Shown here: positions 39,100 through 49,500 of the stretch, one piece after another
Layout: every line of letters starts with the position of its first letter
Position numbering within the stretch: the stretch's first letter is position 1
From: Paenibacillus sp. JJ-100
GTDB lineage: Bacteria; Bacillota; Bacilli; Paenibacillales; Paenibacillaceae
Length of the DNA stretch: 64,000 nt
Direction: 5' to 3'
NCBI RefSeq assembly: GCF_948329825.1
Contig: NZ_CAOJCM010000001.1
Coordinates: forward strand, 1,302,001 to 1,366,000
Made by a program: the position numbers and the translations under genes
The notes under the pieces: model-generated
Database searches by the model: none
What the model was told of the DNA's origin: nothing
Seen by the model: the letters and a program-made list of their open reading frames with translations, nothing else

Positions 39100-40734
39100 A
39101 TGTATAAACTGCTGATTGTAGAGGACGAACTGCTGATGCGGGTTGGTATTCGTTCTATGTTGAACTGGGAAGAGTACGGCTTTTACGTGTCGGGTGAGGC
39201 CTGTAACGGGAAAGAAGCATTAGAGATTGCTTTAGAAAAAGTTCCAGATCTGATTATTACGGACATTCGGATGCCGGTCATGGACGGTTTACAATTTATC
39301 AAAGAAGCATCACAGTCGTTAAAGTACTGTAAATACGTCATACTGAGTAATTTTGATGAACTGCAATATGTGAAAAAGGCTCTAAAGCTAGGGGCTACGG
39401 ATTACCTGATTAAAAGTGAAATCAATGAGCAATCACTCATCCAGCTTCTGAGGAGTGTTCGGAGCAAGCTTGAAAGTGAACAAAATCTACATCGTGATTC
39501 ACCACATGTAAATTCGGATTATTATAAGAGCATCCGTTACCTCAAGGACAGCTTTTTCCAAGATATTGTAAGCGGATTCACGAATGAAAAAGAATTGAAT
39601 AGCCAAGTGGCAGAATTACAATTTCGTATTCAATCCGAACGTCTGGTGGCTATCAAATTCATCGTTAATCATTATGAACAGCTCAAGCGAAAATACATTG
39701 AGAAAGGAGAAAAGTTGCTCCGCTTCTCGATCCTTAACATCATGGAAGAAGTCATTCCATCCCGCTGGGCAAAGGAAATCTTTGTGGAGAGCTCTTCTGA
39801 GTACTGGGTGGTTGTCAACGTAAATTCGGATATGGATTCGGATGTATATGGTGACCTGAATAAGCTGATCCGCAAAATCATGGCCTCGATGAAGGATTTT
39901 ATGAATCTGTCCATTACAGCAGGTGTGAGCTCGGTAGTGTCCGGTTTCACCTCGTTACGGAGTGCGTGTCGGGAAGCAGAGTCTGCTCTTAAGGAGAGAT
40001 TTTTTACTGGTGGCAATCAGATTCTACATGTTAAAGATGTACGTGAAGCACCGAGTAGGGAAGAAGTGGTGATCCTCTTAAACCCTGAGCAAGAACAGCA
40101 TTTCATGAAGTGTTGTATCAGCAAGAATAGGGAAAGCGCCGAGTTGTTTCTGGAGGACATACGCACGAACCTGAAGAACATCCGAGCAGACGAGAATAGT
40201 ATTCGCAAGCAATACATTACAGTGCTCGAAACGATGCATGCCCACTTGCTGAACACTACGTCACGGAAGAAAATTTTGATGACGGAGAAATCCCCCTATG
40301 AAATTGTACTGAATGGGGAGCATTGGAATGAAATACATCGAGATGTGATGATGCATATCACGGAAACGTTTAACGCCAGTGCTCCAGCTACGCACGAACT
40401 CAAATACACCGATCTCGCCACTGACATCATCAACACATATTATGCAGAGGATCTCTCGCTGCAGAGTGTGGCAGGCCAGATTAATGTTCACCCCTCGTAT
40501 CTAAGTCGATTGTTCAAACAGCAAAAGGGAGAAAATTTCATCTCTTATTTAACCAGGACTCGCATTGAACACGCGAAGGCCTATTTACTGAGTAAAGAGC
40601 TGAAAGTATATGAAATCGCGGACAAAGTAGGTTATCACAACTACACATATTTCAGCAAAATTTTCAAAAAAACGACGGGCCTTACACCAGAAGAATATCG
40701 AGAACAACAGCACTCCCATATAACCCGCGAATAG
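39100..40734 (+). CDS. yesN: YesN-type response regulator with AraC DNA-binding domain
   Basis: A 544-residue regulator. The receiver at 1-120 has VEDE and phospho-Asp55 (LIITDIRMPVMDG). A middle region of about 300 residues follows, and the C-terminal AraC domain shows two helix-turn-helix units (LSLQSVAGQINVHPSYLSRLFKQQKGENF and VYEIADKVGYHNYTYFSKIFKKTTGLTPEEYR). The middle contains a GGDEF-remnant-like stretch (YWVVVNVNS...AGVSS) common in YesN proteins. TTGGAGG lies before the ATG. It is operonic with the YesM kinase, 14 bases apart, and should regulate a nearby transporter; the convergent CUT1 operon is the best candidate. Confidence 0.93.
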   Translation: MYKLLIVEDELLMRVGIRSMLNWEEYGFYVSGEACNGKEALEIALEKVPDLIITDIRMPVMDGLQFIKEASQSLKYCKYVILSNFDELQYVKKALKLGATDYLIKSEINEQSLIQLLRSVRSKLESEQNLHRDSPHVNSDYYKSIRYLKDSFFQDIVSGFTNEKELNSQVAELQFRIQSERLVAIKFIVNHYEQLKRKYIEKGEKLLRFSILNIMEEVIPSRWAKEIFVESSSEYWVVVNVNSDMDSDVYGDLNKLIRKIMASMKDFMNLSITAGVSSVVSGFTSLRSACREAESALKERFFTGGNQILHVKDVREAPSREEVVILLNPEQEQHFMKCCISKNRESAELFLEDIRTNLKNIRADENSIRKQYITVLETMHAHLLNTTSRKKILMTEKSPYEIVLNGEHWNEIHRDVMMHITETFNASAPATHELKYTDLATDIINTYYAEDLSLQSVAGQINVHPSYLSRLFKQQKGENFISYLTRTRIEHAKAYLLSKELKVYEIADKVGYHNYTYFSKIFKKTTGLTPEEYREQQHSHITRE

Positions 40735-40748
40735 AGGTGCACTCGGTG

Positions 40749-42500
40749 ATGTTCAAGCGTCCTTTCCAGATCAGGCATAAGATTATTATCATCTGTATAA
40801 CAGTCATTATATTTCCGGTATTTGTGATGACTATTAATTCTTATTATTCTTCGGAGCGATTGTTATCGCAAAATTACACCACATTGCTCAGTGACTTGAC
40901 CAAACAGACGAATATTCGTATCGACGAGTTTCTGAAGGAAATTGAAAAAATCACTCTGCTAGCGAGCAATGGATTAAGTGATAGTTTATCGGCAACCCAC
41001 GAGGGCAGTTTTCCAATCCAGGATTTTCTACGCATAAGTAATGAAAAAAACGAGATCGCCGCATATAACATTCTAATGAATTACATTATGATGAAGGATC
41101 GTGTGTTTTCGATCTATCTATACAATATGAACGGCGGACAAGATCTGTTTGTCAGTCCACATCAGCCAATAGACGCTACCTTCAACGTCAGAAATGAGCT
41201 ATGGTTCAAGAAGTTTATGCATGACGATGAACGCACGATCACGTTGACGACCCGTATAGATAAACAATTAGAAAACAAAGTACTTGCCGTCTCCCACGCA
41301 CGAAAAATTCATGATGTGACGAATGGAAAATTGCTTGGCGTGATTGTGGTCAGCATTGATATCAAGTTTATTGAGATCGTCAACCGTAACTTGCAGGAAG
41401 GTCTTCGATCTCGCTTCATGATTATTGATGAGGATGAAAAAATCGTATACAACGTAAACGACCAGTTGATCGGCACGTTGTTTCGGGATAACGTCCGCCC
41501 ATCTGAGGCATACAATGTGGTGGTAAAAAGCCCGCTTAGTCAGCAAAAGTGGACCACGTATGTCTATATGCCGCTAGAAGAGCTGACTGCTGATGGAAAA
41601 ATATTAGGCAGGAATCTGGTGACGCTGGCGATTGTGATGTCTCTTTTTGCTGCCGTCATTTCCATTTTTCTATCGCATGTGATCACTCGTCCCATTAAAA
41701 AACTGCTAAATAATATACGACTCGTCGAAAAGGGGCAGTTTGAACATGTGCAGGACATCCGGTCCCAGGATGAGATTGGTCATCTCTCCACCCGGTTTAA
41801 TCGCATGTCTCATGAATTGAAACGAATGGTGGAACGAATGCAGCAGGAAGAGATCGAGAAAGCCGCGGCGGAGATGCGGGCACTGCATGATCAGATTAAT
41901 CCTCATTTTCTGTACAATACGTTAGGCTCTGTGAAATGGATTGCATCCATGCAGCAGGCAGACAAAATTGTAGATATGACGGATGCACTCATCTCTATGC
42001 TGCGATATGCAACCAGATCGGATGGTAGTCTCGTTATGATTCGGGAGGAGTTGAATCACATTGGGCATTATGCGACCATTCAAAACGTCCGATATTACGG
42101 CAGTATTCAGATGAAGTATGAGATGGAAGAGAAGCTGCTAGATTATGTCATGCCTAAGATGATCCTGCAACCTATTGTGGAAAATGCATTCTTTCATGGT
42201 CTGGCAGAGATTGAAGAAGATGGGCTCATCACGATCCGGATTCGGGCTCAGCAAAAAGATATTTGTATTGAAGTCAGTGATAACGGGACAGGTATGGATC
42301 AGAGGACTGTATGCAGCCTGATGGAGGAAAGACAGGAAACAGGTAGTAGCAACCGGGGAATTGGATTATATAACGTGCAGCGCCGCATCCAACTTCACTT
42401 TGGTAAACCATATGGAATTCAGGTGAAGAGCGAGATCGGGAGAGGAACAACGTTTACGATTCTGCTGCCTGCGATAGCCAGTTCACCAACGAAAAAGTGA
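40749..42500 (+). CDS. yesM: YesM-type sensor histidine kinase
   Basis: A 583-residue kinase: first membrane helix at about 12-32, an extracytoplasmic dCache-like sensing region to about 290, a second helix at about 290-310, HAMP, a coiled-coil linker, and the His_kinase domain with phospho-His386 (ALHDQINPHFLYNTLGSVKW), followed by HATPase (NAFFHGL, SDNGTGMD, GIGLYNVQRRI). This LytS/YesM class pairs with YesN. GAGGTG lies 9 bases before the ATG at 40749; GTG codons at 40737 and 40746 are less well placed. The signal is probably an oligosaccharide or binding-protein state outside the cell. Confidence 0.93.
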   Translation: MFKRPFQIRHKIIIICITVIIFPVFVMTINSYYSSERLLSQNYTTLLSDLTKQTNIRIDEFLKEIEKITLLASNGLSDSLSATHEGSFPIQDFLRISNEKNEIAAYNILMNYIMMKDRVFSIYLYNMNGGQDLFVSPHQPIDATFNVRNELWFKKFMHDDERTITLTTRIDKQLENKVLAVSHARKIHDVTNGKLLGVIVVSIDIKFIEIVNRNLQEGLRSRFMIIDEDEKIVYNVNDQLIGTLFRDNVRPSEAYNVVVKSPLSQQKWTTYVYMPLEELTADGKILGRNLVTLAIVMSLFAAVISIFLSHVITRPIKKLLNNIRLVEKGQFEHVQDIRSQDEIGHLSTRFNRMSHELKRMVERMQQEEIEKAAAEMRALHDQINPHFLYNTLGSVKWIASMQQADKIVDMTDALISMLRYATRSDGSLVMIREELNHIGHYATIQNVRYYGSIQMKYEMEEKLLDYVMPKMILQPIVENAFFHGLAEIEEDGLITIRIRAQQKDICIEVSDNGTGMDQRTVCSLMEERQETGSSNRGIGLYNVQRRIQLHFGKPYGIQVKSEIGRGTTFTILLPAIASSPTKK

Positions 42501-42578
42501 AGTGATGTAGGCTAGACTTTATGGATGATGAAAAAGGGCTAAGGAATCATGATGAAAATGATCCACAAAAACAAAGTA

Positions 42579-42634
42579 AAACCAGAGGACCTGCATGCAG
42601 CTTATTAGCTACAGATCCTTTGGTTTTTGTTTTT
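42579..42634. terminator. Terminator after yesM
   Basis: AAACCAGAGGA pairs with TCCTTTGGTTT, with an inner CTGCATGCAG palindrome, followed by TTTGTTTTTT. It lies between convergent operons. Confidence 0.8.
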
Positions 42635-42688
42635 TCGAAGATCGATACTGGATTCAAACACTTCATCTAACTACATATCAGCTTGATT

Positions 42689-43579
42689 TCACCCTTTAAC
42701 ACTTCCTAATACCAGCCCTTTGGTGAAATACTTCTGAAGGAACGGATAGATGAGAAGAATCGGGATGGCACCCAGGAACATCTGAGCTGCACGTCCTGTT
42801 CTGGCATTCATCATGGATAACAGCTGGGTATAATCTGATCCTGATTTTAACATCATCTGCTCGAAGCTTTGAAGCAATGTCTGCAAATAACTCTGTAACG
42901 GATAATTAGCGGGATTGTTCATATAGATAATGCCATCAAACCAGGAGTTCCAATGACCCACAATGCTGAATAATCCGACTGTCGCGAGTGCAGGTTTCAG
43001 AAGTGGTAGCATAATTCGAATCAATACTTGTAAAGGTCCAGCACCATCAATAATAGCTGATTCTTCAATCTCTTCAGGGAGCCCTCGAATAAAGTTCATT
43101 AGAATAATCATGCTGAACACGGGAAGCGCTCCTGGAAGAATCAGAGACCAGATCGAATCGATCAATCCCATTTTCACCACAACCAGATAGGTAGGAATCA
43201 AACCTCCGCTAAACAACATCGTGACAATAAAAAAACCCATGTAGACATTACGACCCATAACCTTCTGTTTCGTTTTGGAGAGTGGATAGGCTGTCAGCAC
43301 GATTAACAGCAAATTAACGGCCGTACCGAGAACCGTTCGCTGGATCGCAACCCACAAGGAAGAATAGAAAGCACCACCAGAAAGAGCAAACTCGTATGCT
43401 TTGGTTGTGAATTCGACAGGCCAGAACGTCACACTTCCCGCTGAGACCGCTGAACTGCTGCTAAAAGAGACGGCGAGCAAATTCACAAATGGCAGAACAC
43501 AGAGCAGCGAGATGCTCAGCAGTATCGTATAATTCAGAATATGAAAGAGACGCCTGCTTATACTTTTGTCATGAATCAT
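42689..43579 (-). CDS. CUT1 ABC transporter permease (YtcP/LplC type), second system
   Basis: A 296-residue, six-segment permease with EAA loop EEIEESAIIDGAGPLQVLIRIMLPLLKPA and the C-terminal YPFLQKYFTKGLVLGSVKG standard for this group. It is the last gene of the minus-strand operon binding protein, LplB, YtcP, and lies 15 bases after the LplB-type gene. GGAGG is upstream of the ATG at 43579. It forms the channel with the LplB-type protein and needs an ATPase encoded elsewhere. Confidence 0.92.
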   Translation of the reverse strand: MIHDKSISRRLFHILNYTILLSISLLCVLPFVNLLAVSFSSSSAVSAGSVTFWPVEFTTKAYEFALSGGAFYSSLWVAIQRTVLGTAVNLLLIVLTAYPLSKTKQKVMGRNVYMGFFIVTMLFSGGLIPTYLVVVKMGLIDSIWSLILPGALPVFSMIILMNFIRGLPEEIEESAIIDGAGPLQVLIRIMLPLLKPALATVGLFSIVGHWNSWFDGIIYMNNPANYPLQSYLQTLLQSFEQMMLKSGSDYTQLLSMMNARTGRAAQMFLGAIPILLIYPFLQKYFTKGLVLGSVKG

Positions 43580-43594
43580 CCGAATACGCCCTCC

Positions 43595-44485
43595 TTAAAA
43601 GATACGGTAACCTGCCACGCGGTAAGCTAGAATGTAAGAGACAGCAACCAGGATGCAGGAGATGACTGATTTGAATAAACCGACAGCGGTGGCAATAGAG
43701 TATTGCGCCTGCTGTATACCTAAACGGTACACATAAGTATCAATAATATCCCCCGTCTGATAAACCACAGGAGAGTAGAGGTTGTAGATCTGATCAAAAC
43801 CTGCATTAAGTACGTTTCCTAGTGACAACACAGTCATTAAAACAATCGTTGGCATGAGGAGCGGTAGGGTAATATAGAGCGTTTGCTTCCAGCGTTTGGC
43901 GCCATCAATGACAGCTGCTTCGTACAGTCCAGGATCGATGCTCGTTAGAGCAGCCAGATATACAACCGTACCAAAACCAAATCCTTTCCAAATATCGCTT
44001 ACGATCATCGTCCACGGGAAAATAGAAGGGGTGCCGAGAAAAGAGATTGGCTTAACGCCAAACACACTTAAGAACGTATTAATGATGCCATTTGCACTTA
44101 GAATATCCAGCATAATCCCCGCCATAATGACCCATGAAAGAAAGTTGGGAATGTATACGAGGGTCTGGAAGGTTCGCTTAATCCCGTTGTGCATCACTTC
44201 GTTCAGTAACAGAGCGAAAATGACCGGCACCACAATGCCTCCAATCATTTTAAAAACCGACATATATAGCGTGTTCCAGATCGTTCTTACGAAGTTAGGC
44301 TGGTTAAATACGTGTGTGAAATTATCCCATCCGACCCATGGCGAGTTGAAGCCGAGACCGGGGTTGTATTTTTGAAACGCAATAATCAGTCCATAGAACG
44401 GAATGTAACTAAAGATAAATACCAGCACCACACTAGGGATTAACATGAGATGATAAGGACTTTGCTGCTTCCATTTTTTCAGCAT
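43595..44485 (-). CDS. CUT1 ABC transporter permease (LplB type), second system
   Basis: A 296-residue, six-segment permease with EAA loop LYEAAVIDGAKRWKQTLYITLPLLMPT and the start MLIPSVVLVFIFSYIPFYGLIIAFQKYNPG common to LplB proteins. GGAGG lies before the ATG. It is separated from the binding-protein gene by a 72-base gap holding a terminator-like hairpin, which would lower permease expression relative to the binding protein. Partner of the following YtcP-type permease. Confidence 0.92.
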   Translation of the reverse strand: MLKKWKQQSPYHLMLIPSVVLVFIFSYIPFYGLIIAFQKYNPGLGFNSPWVGWDNFTHVFNQPNFVRTIWNTLYMSVFKMIGGIVVPVIFALLLNEVMHNGIKRTFQTLVYIPNFLSWVIMAGIMLDILSANGIINTFLSVFGVKPISFLGTPSIFPWTMIVSDIWKGFGFGTVVYLAALTSIDPGLYEAAVIDGAKRWKQTLYITLPLLMPTIVLMTVLSLGNVLNAGFDQIYNLYSPVVYQTGDIIDTYVYRLGIQQAQYSIATAVGLFKSVISCILVAVSYILAYRVAGYRIF

Positions 44486-44508
44486 TGCATTTCCTCCGTT
44501 CGGTTATC

Positions 44509-44537
44509 AAAAAGAGGGGTGAGAACAGGCTCACCCC
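44509..44537 (-). terminator. Partial terminator between binding protein and permease genes
   Basis: Read on the minus strand, GGGGTGAG pairs with CTCACCCC around a 6-base loop, then CTCTTTTTG. Its place inside an operon suggests attenuation that keeps the binding protein in excess over the permeases, as often seen in ABC importers. Confidence 0.7.
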
Positions 44538-44557
44538 CTTCAGGTCCCGGCAATCAT

Positions 44558-46153
44558 TTATTTGCCGTATGCCTCGTTCACCGCTTCAATGGCTGTATCT
44601 CCACCAGCTGCGCGCCAGTTCTGTACCACCACGTCAAAGTAATCGATACTTTCGCTGCCCATAATGATTTTGGTAAAACCTTCGGTCAGAATATCATCCA
44701 GCGTTGTGCCGTAACTGGAGAGTGCTTCCGGGGTAACACCCCATAATGCAGTTTTGATGTAATTGCCGCTATCAAGCACTTTTTTGGCCAGACCGTAAGC
44801 ATTTTTCGGAGCACCTTGTTGCAAATAATCACCCGTTGCTCCTGGTGTTGAATTCTTGATGAATTCAACGCTGTTGTTATATTTCTGCCACATTCCCGAA
44901 GTCGTCAGTCCGCTGGTATCCTTGGTTTCAAGAGCTTTGGACACCGCTTCGAATTGCTCATAATCCGAATTCGGATTAAGTACACGGAACGCACCAACCA
45001 CATGGGCAATGTCATTGTCCAGCAGGGCGGACAACGTCTCTGGTTTTTCCTTGCCGTTACCTTCATCTACGATGTAGGCGTAGTCGTTTAAGATTTCAAT
45101 GACCGCTTGCGGGTTGGCAGCATCCTTTTTCATAACAATATAATTGTTGTTAGCAAAAAAGATGGACTGTTTCGCTTCCTTGCCATCCACCGTTGGAATC
45201 AGATAGGGATAGAAGATCGCGTCTTTACCAAGATTCGCAATGGTATCTACGCCAGGGTTATAACCCCACCACTGATAATATGGCTGAATGCCCACTTTAC
45301 CAGCAACGATGTCGGCATTCATGGCATTAAAGTCTTTAATGGCGAATTCCGGATCAATAATACCCCGCTTGTACCACTCCGCCCACTCTGCAAGTGCGTT
45401 TTTCATCTCAGGCTGAATGGAACCATAGGTCAGTTTTCCCGTGCTGTCTTCAATCCACATATCGGGATGTGCATTCCATGCAACGGCGAGCAGGTTGAGA
45501 TAATCCAGAGACTGATCCACAGCGATGCCGTATCCGCCGTGTTTTTCCATGAATTTGAGCGCCATATTTTTGATATCTTCTACGGATTTTGGATCTTGCA
45601 GTTTAAGCTCTTCTTTCCAGTCGTTGCGGATCCAGATAAAGTCAGGCTGGTCAATTAACCCCCAGTGCATCTGCGGTATACCGTAGAGCTTGCCATCTTT
45701 TTTACCTGATTCGTAGCTGTCTGCATCCGCTTTCATATATCCTTTGAGACGGTCCGAGGCATGTTGCTCAAAAGCTTCAGTCAAGTCCATAACCATATCG
45801 GCCTCGATCAATTGGCGTAGCTGAGAAGGGTTTACGCGGAAAACATCGGGAAGTTCATTCGAAGAGATGGCGAGATTGAGCTTGGTTTCATATTCATCAC
45901 TGACCCAGTCCGTCTTGACGTTAATGTTTAATTTCTCCTTGTATCTACGGGTCCAGACATTATTGGTAATGTCATCGCCCTTTGGATATTTCGCTGAACT
46001 GTATTCGGATGTGACCGTATGAATGGTAACTGCACCTGTGCCATCATCGTCCGCATCCGTCTGTGTTGTACCTTTACCGGTGTCATTACAGGCCGTAATT
46101 AACAATGCAGACATACTCATGGACAAGATCAGAAGCTTCATCTTTTTGTTCAT
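44558..46153 (-). CDS. Extracellular solute-binding lipoprotein, second CUT1 system
   Basis: A 531-residue lipoprotein: signal peptide with lipobox LITAC (Cys about 22), an Asp/Thr linker, then a two-lobe sugar-binding fold (NVKTDWVSDEYETKLNLAISSNELPDVFRV, YGIPQMHWG, DAANPQAVIEILNDYAY). It is first in the minus-strand operon with LplB- and YtcP-type permeases. Because the adjacent YesM/YesN pair faces the end of this operon, it is the likely regulated importer. A tandem repeat 155-190 bases upstream may be the YesN site. GGGGGAAC lies before the ATG. Confidence 0.93.
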   Translation of the reverse strand: MNKKMKLLILSMSMSALLITACNDTGKGTTQTDADDDGTGAVTIHTVTSEYSSAKYPKGDDITNNVWTRRYKEKLNINVKTDWVSDEYETKLNLAISSNELPDVFRVNPSQLRQLIEADMVMDLTEAFEQHASDRLKGYMKADADSYESGKKDGKLYGIPQMHWGLIDQPDFIWIRNDWKEELKLQDPKSVEDIKNMALKFMEKHGGYGIAVDQSLDYLNLLAVAWNAHPDMWIEDSTGKLTYGSIQPEMKNALAEWAEWYKRGIIDPEFAIKDFNAMNADIVAGKVGIQPYYQWWGYNPGVDTIANLGKDAIFYPYLIPTVDGKEAKQSIFFANNNYIVMKKDAANPQAVIEILNDYAYIVDEGNGKEKPETLSALLDNDIAHVVGAFRVLNPNSDYEQFEAVSKALETKDTSGLTTSGMWQKYNNSVEFIKNSTPGATGDYLQQGAPKNAYGLAKKVLDSGNYIKTALWGVTPEALSSYGTTLDDILTEGFTKIIMGSESIDYFDVVVQNWRAAGGDTAIEAVNEAYGK

Positions 46154-46309
46154 TACCGTTCCCCCTCAAGTTCAAGTCATGGTTTAGGAATGTGTTACTT
46201 GAAGATATTGTAATGGAGAACGAGTGAAGGGGATATAAACGTTATTGACCAGATTCTGTATGATTTTTTACTCTAGAGGAAAACGGGGAAGCCAAAAGAG
46301 CATGTATCT

Positions 46310-46342
46310 TGCACTTATTTGAACTATGCTGCACTTTTTTGA
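46310..46342. promoter_or_regulatory. Tandem 13-base direct repeat, candidate YesN site
   Basis: TGCACTTATTTGA (46310-46322) and TGCACTTTTTTGA (46330-46342) differ at one base and repeat at exactly 20 bases, about two helical turns. AraC-type domains bind such tandem half-sites. It lies between the divergent binding protein and SLH genes. The rest of 46154-46562 holds no gene I can see. Confidence 0.45.
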
Positions 46343-46562
46343 TCTGCGTGGAACACAAAAAAATATACATATATTTTCAGCGCACTTTGTGGCTATTCGA
46401 TGTGCTGTGGTGTCTAATCTATTGTAATCCTGCATTCAGGAGCAATTGATGGATTAACTTTCCTTTTACTTATTTCATGTACCCCGCTAACAAATTCCTA
46501 ATATCATAAATAATGTTTGTTTTTAGAACATTAAATTAGATAAAAAGGAGATGCGGGTATAA

Positions 46563-49500
46563 TTGAGTAAACGAAACTTATTTCAACGCAGTGTTTCTAT
46601 TGCCGTCCTTAGCAGTATGGTTATGGCAACGGGACTACCTTCCATCACAACGATTCCTGCTACTCATGCGGAAGCGCCATCATTTGCAGAGCAGAGTAAT
46701 ACTCTGACTAACCCGCCTTCCAACACTTCTGAAGTAGGTCAGATCGCAACGGATTCAACACCTGCAACGGAGCCATATGCCGTTCCTGAAACGGTATATG
46801 GCCCGAATACATCATTAACGCAGCAATCCACAGGGCCGGACCTCCTAATTACAGAGATGGTACCGGATACATCGAACCTGCCTAATTCAAGCACAGATGC
46901 GTATGAATATGTTGAGGTCTATAATAACACCGATCATGAGATCAATTTTAAAGACTATGTATTCTTCTATAACAATAAAGATACTTGGAAGCTTGATGCT
47001 GGGAAAGATGTCATTATTCCCGCCCGCAGTCCAATCGTATTCTGGATTATGAATGGCAGCAATCAAGGGTTGACTGCTGAACAATTTAACAGTAATTTTG
47101 GCACAACGCTGGTAGAGGATCAACATCTGTTCCGTATTCAGGGCGGGGGCGGAATGGCCAATGGAAACGCACGCTCAATTGTCATCCGAGACGTTGCTAA
47201 TGAAAGCATCGTTTCCGCAGCCTATGAACCAGCTCACGTAAAAGCGAATATGGGTATCTTTTTCAAGCATCCTGCTAGTGGAACTACACAAATGACGGTT
47301 ATGGACGACTCTGGGAAGCAACCTGGTACACCTGGAATAATCGATCCGCAACAAGCCGTTCCGCCTGTCGTAGACGAAGGTTCGCAAACCATTATAGAGC
47401 ACTCTACACCCGTTGATGCATTACAGGTTCAAGATTTCGTGGTCAAAGCCCGAATCAAAAATTTGTCTACTGAAGCAGACGGGAGCAAAGCAGCAGTGAA
47501 GCTGTTATATAAAACACCATCTCAGAACAGATATACGGTTCTAACGATGTCTTCGGTCAATAACTCGGATGAGTATGCAGCCACGATCCCTGCATCGATG
47601 CTTGTTGAGCCACAGCTTTTATACCGAATTCAGACAGGCAGTGTAGAACAGTCTTATTCGGCATCCATTCAGATGGAATCGTATGACTCGTCGAAGACAC
47701 CAACACTGCTCATTACAGAAGTTGTGCCCAACACAACGAATATGCCAGGGACATCCTCTGACGCTTACGAGTATATTGAGGTCTATAACAATACGGATCA
47801 GCCCATCCATTTTAAAAATTACAGCTTGTATTACCGTTACCCGGATAAAGGACCGACGGGAGATGTAGCATGGCGATCAGAAAATCCTGATTTTGTCATA
47901 CCTGCTCAGGAGCCTGTCGTATTCTGGATCAAAAATAGCGCAAATGCCACGTACGACGAAACGGATTTCAATCAGTTCTATCAGACCAGCCTGGTTCCTA
48001 ATGTTACGCTACATTCCATCCAAAGTGACGGTATGGCCAACTCAGGTCGCAGAGCTCTCGTCATCAAAAGCAACACAGGCAAAGAAGTTTCTTCCGCTTA
48101 TTATGATGCAGATCAGGCGTATGAGACGGGTACAAAAGGGGATGAAACCAAAGAGAACAAAGCAATCACGTATACTTATCCTCTTAATGGCTCCGGCGTC
48201 ATGATTAAATCGGGTTCAGGAGTTGCAGCGCCTACTCCGGGTAAGATTGATTTAAGTCAAAAGCCTTCTCAGCCGGTGCACGTGGAGCAGGATCTTGTTC
48301 CGCCAACGGTCACGGATATGACCAAAACTACATCAGTAGACCAGTCAAAAACATTGGAACTCATTGCCGATGCCAGAGACAATCGCGAAGTGACCTCCGT
48401 TGACGTATATGTTCGTTCGGACAAGGACACCGAGTTCTTACGTCGTCGTCTAACAGAGGATTTCAATGATACGATGTACCATTATACGTTATCGTCAGCT
48501 GAGCTTATCGGACGTAAACGAATTGAGTATTATTTTGTAGTCTCGGACGGCCTAAATGAAACTCAATCTGATACAATGAGTATCTCCATTACCGGAGGGG
48601 CAAGTGATGATCCACTTCGACTCAATGTTAAAGATCAAGACATCCTGCATGGAACTCACATCCTCAAAGGCACATCGCAGTCTAAGAGTACACCTGTTAA
48701 ACTCCGGATTAATAATAAGCTCGTTCCCGAAAATTCAACCTCGGGTGCGCTGGAACATGATGCTTACTTTGTATTTGAAGCTGTGAATGTAGATTATTAC
48801 TTTAAGAATTCAGTTACGATGGGACCACCTGAACTGGAGGACAAGACGATCCTCTATACCTTCATGAATCCTATTCCAACGTACACTACGTTATCATTCC
48901 CCATCGCTTCCGAGAAGCTGGTGCAGGGTGACAATGTAATCTACATCCGGGCAGGCTCCAAAACTTCGCCTTTTGATAAACGTCCGGAAGAAAATAAAGA
49001 CGATTTCGAAATCAAAAACGTTAGACTTCTTCTAGCTGACGGGACGGAGATCTGGGATCCCGCGTATGCCGAAAAAGAAAAACAGATGAAAATGGGAGAT
49101 TCTGTAGGTAAGAGCGAATCCATCGGTTTTCATTTTGAACTGAAAGCTGAGCAGATGAAAGCAACAGCTTATGCGTGGGACACAACTTCTGTACCTGACG
49201 GAACACATCAAGTCACGGTATCAGACGGCGGGGATGAGGTTACTGCCGAGGTGTTAGTCGATAATACGGCACCAGTAATTAAACCAACCTTGGAGGAAAA
49301 TAAAACCTATCGTGGACCATTCGTCATCAATGCTCAAATAGAGGATGAGATCGCCGGTGTAGATCAGGTCACAGTGAAGCTGGATGGGAAAACTATTGAT
49401 CTACCGTTACACACTTCCTCTGGAAAAATGTCTGCCGGCAAACATATTTTGCAGATTCAGGCGACAGACCGGGCGCAGAACACATCAGAGAAAACGGTTC

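Noticed and set aside
46225-46245. cre-like ATAAACGTTATTG before the binding protein
   Set aside because: The palindrome is weak compared with the other cre candidates.
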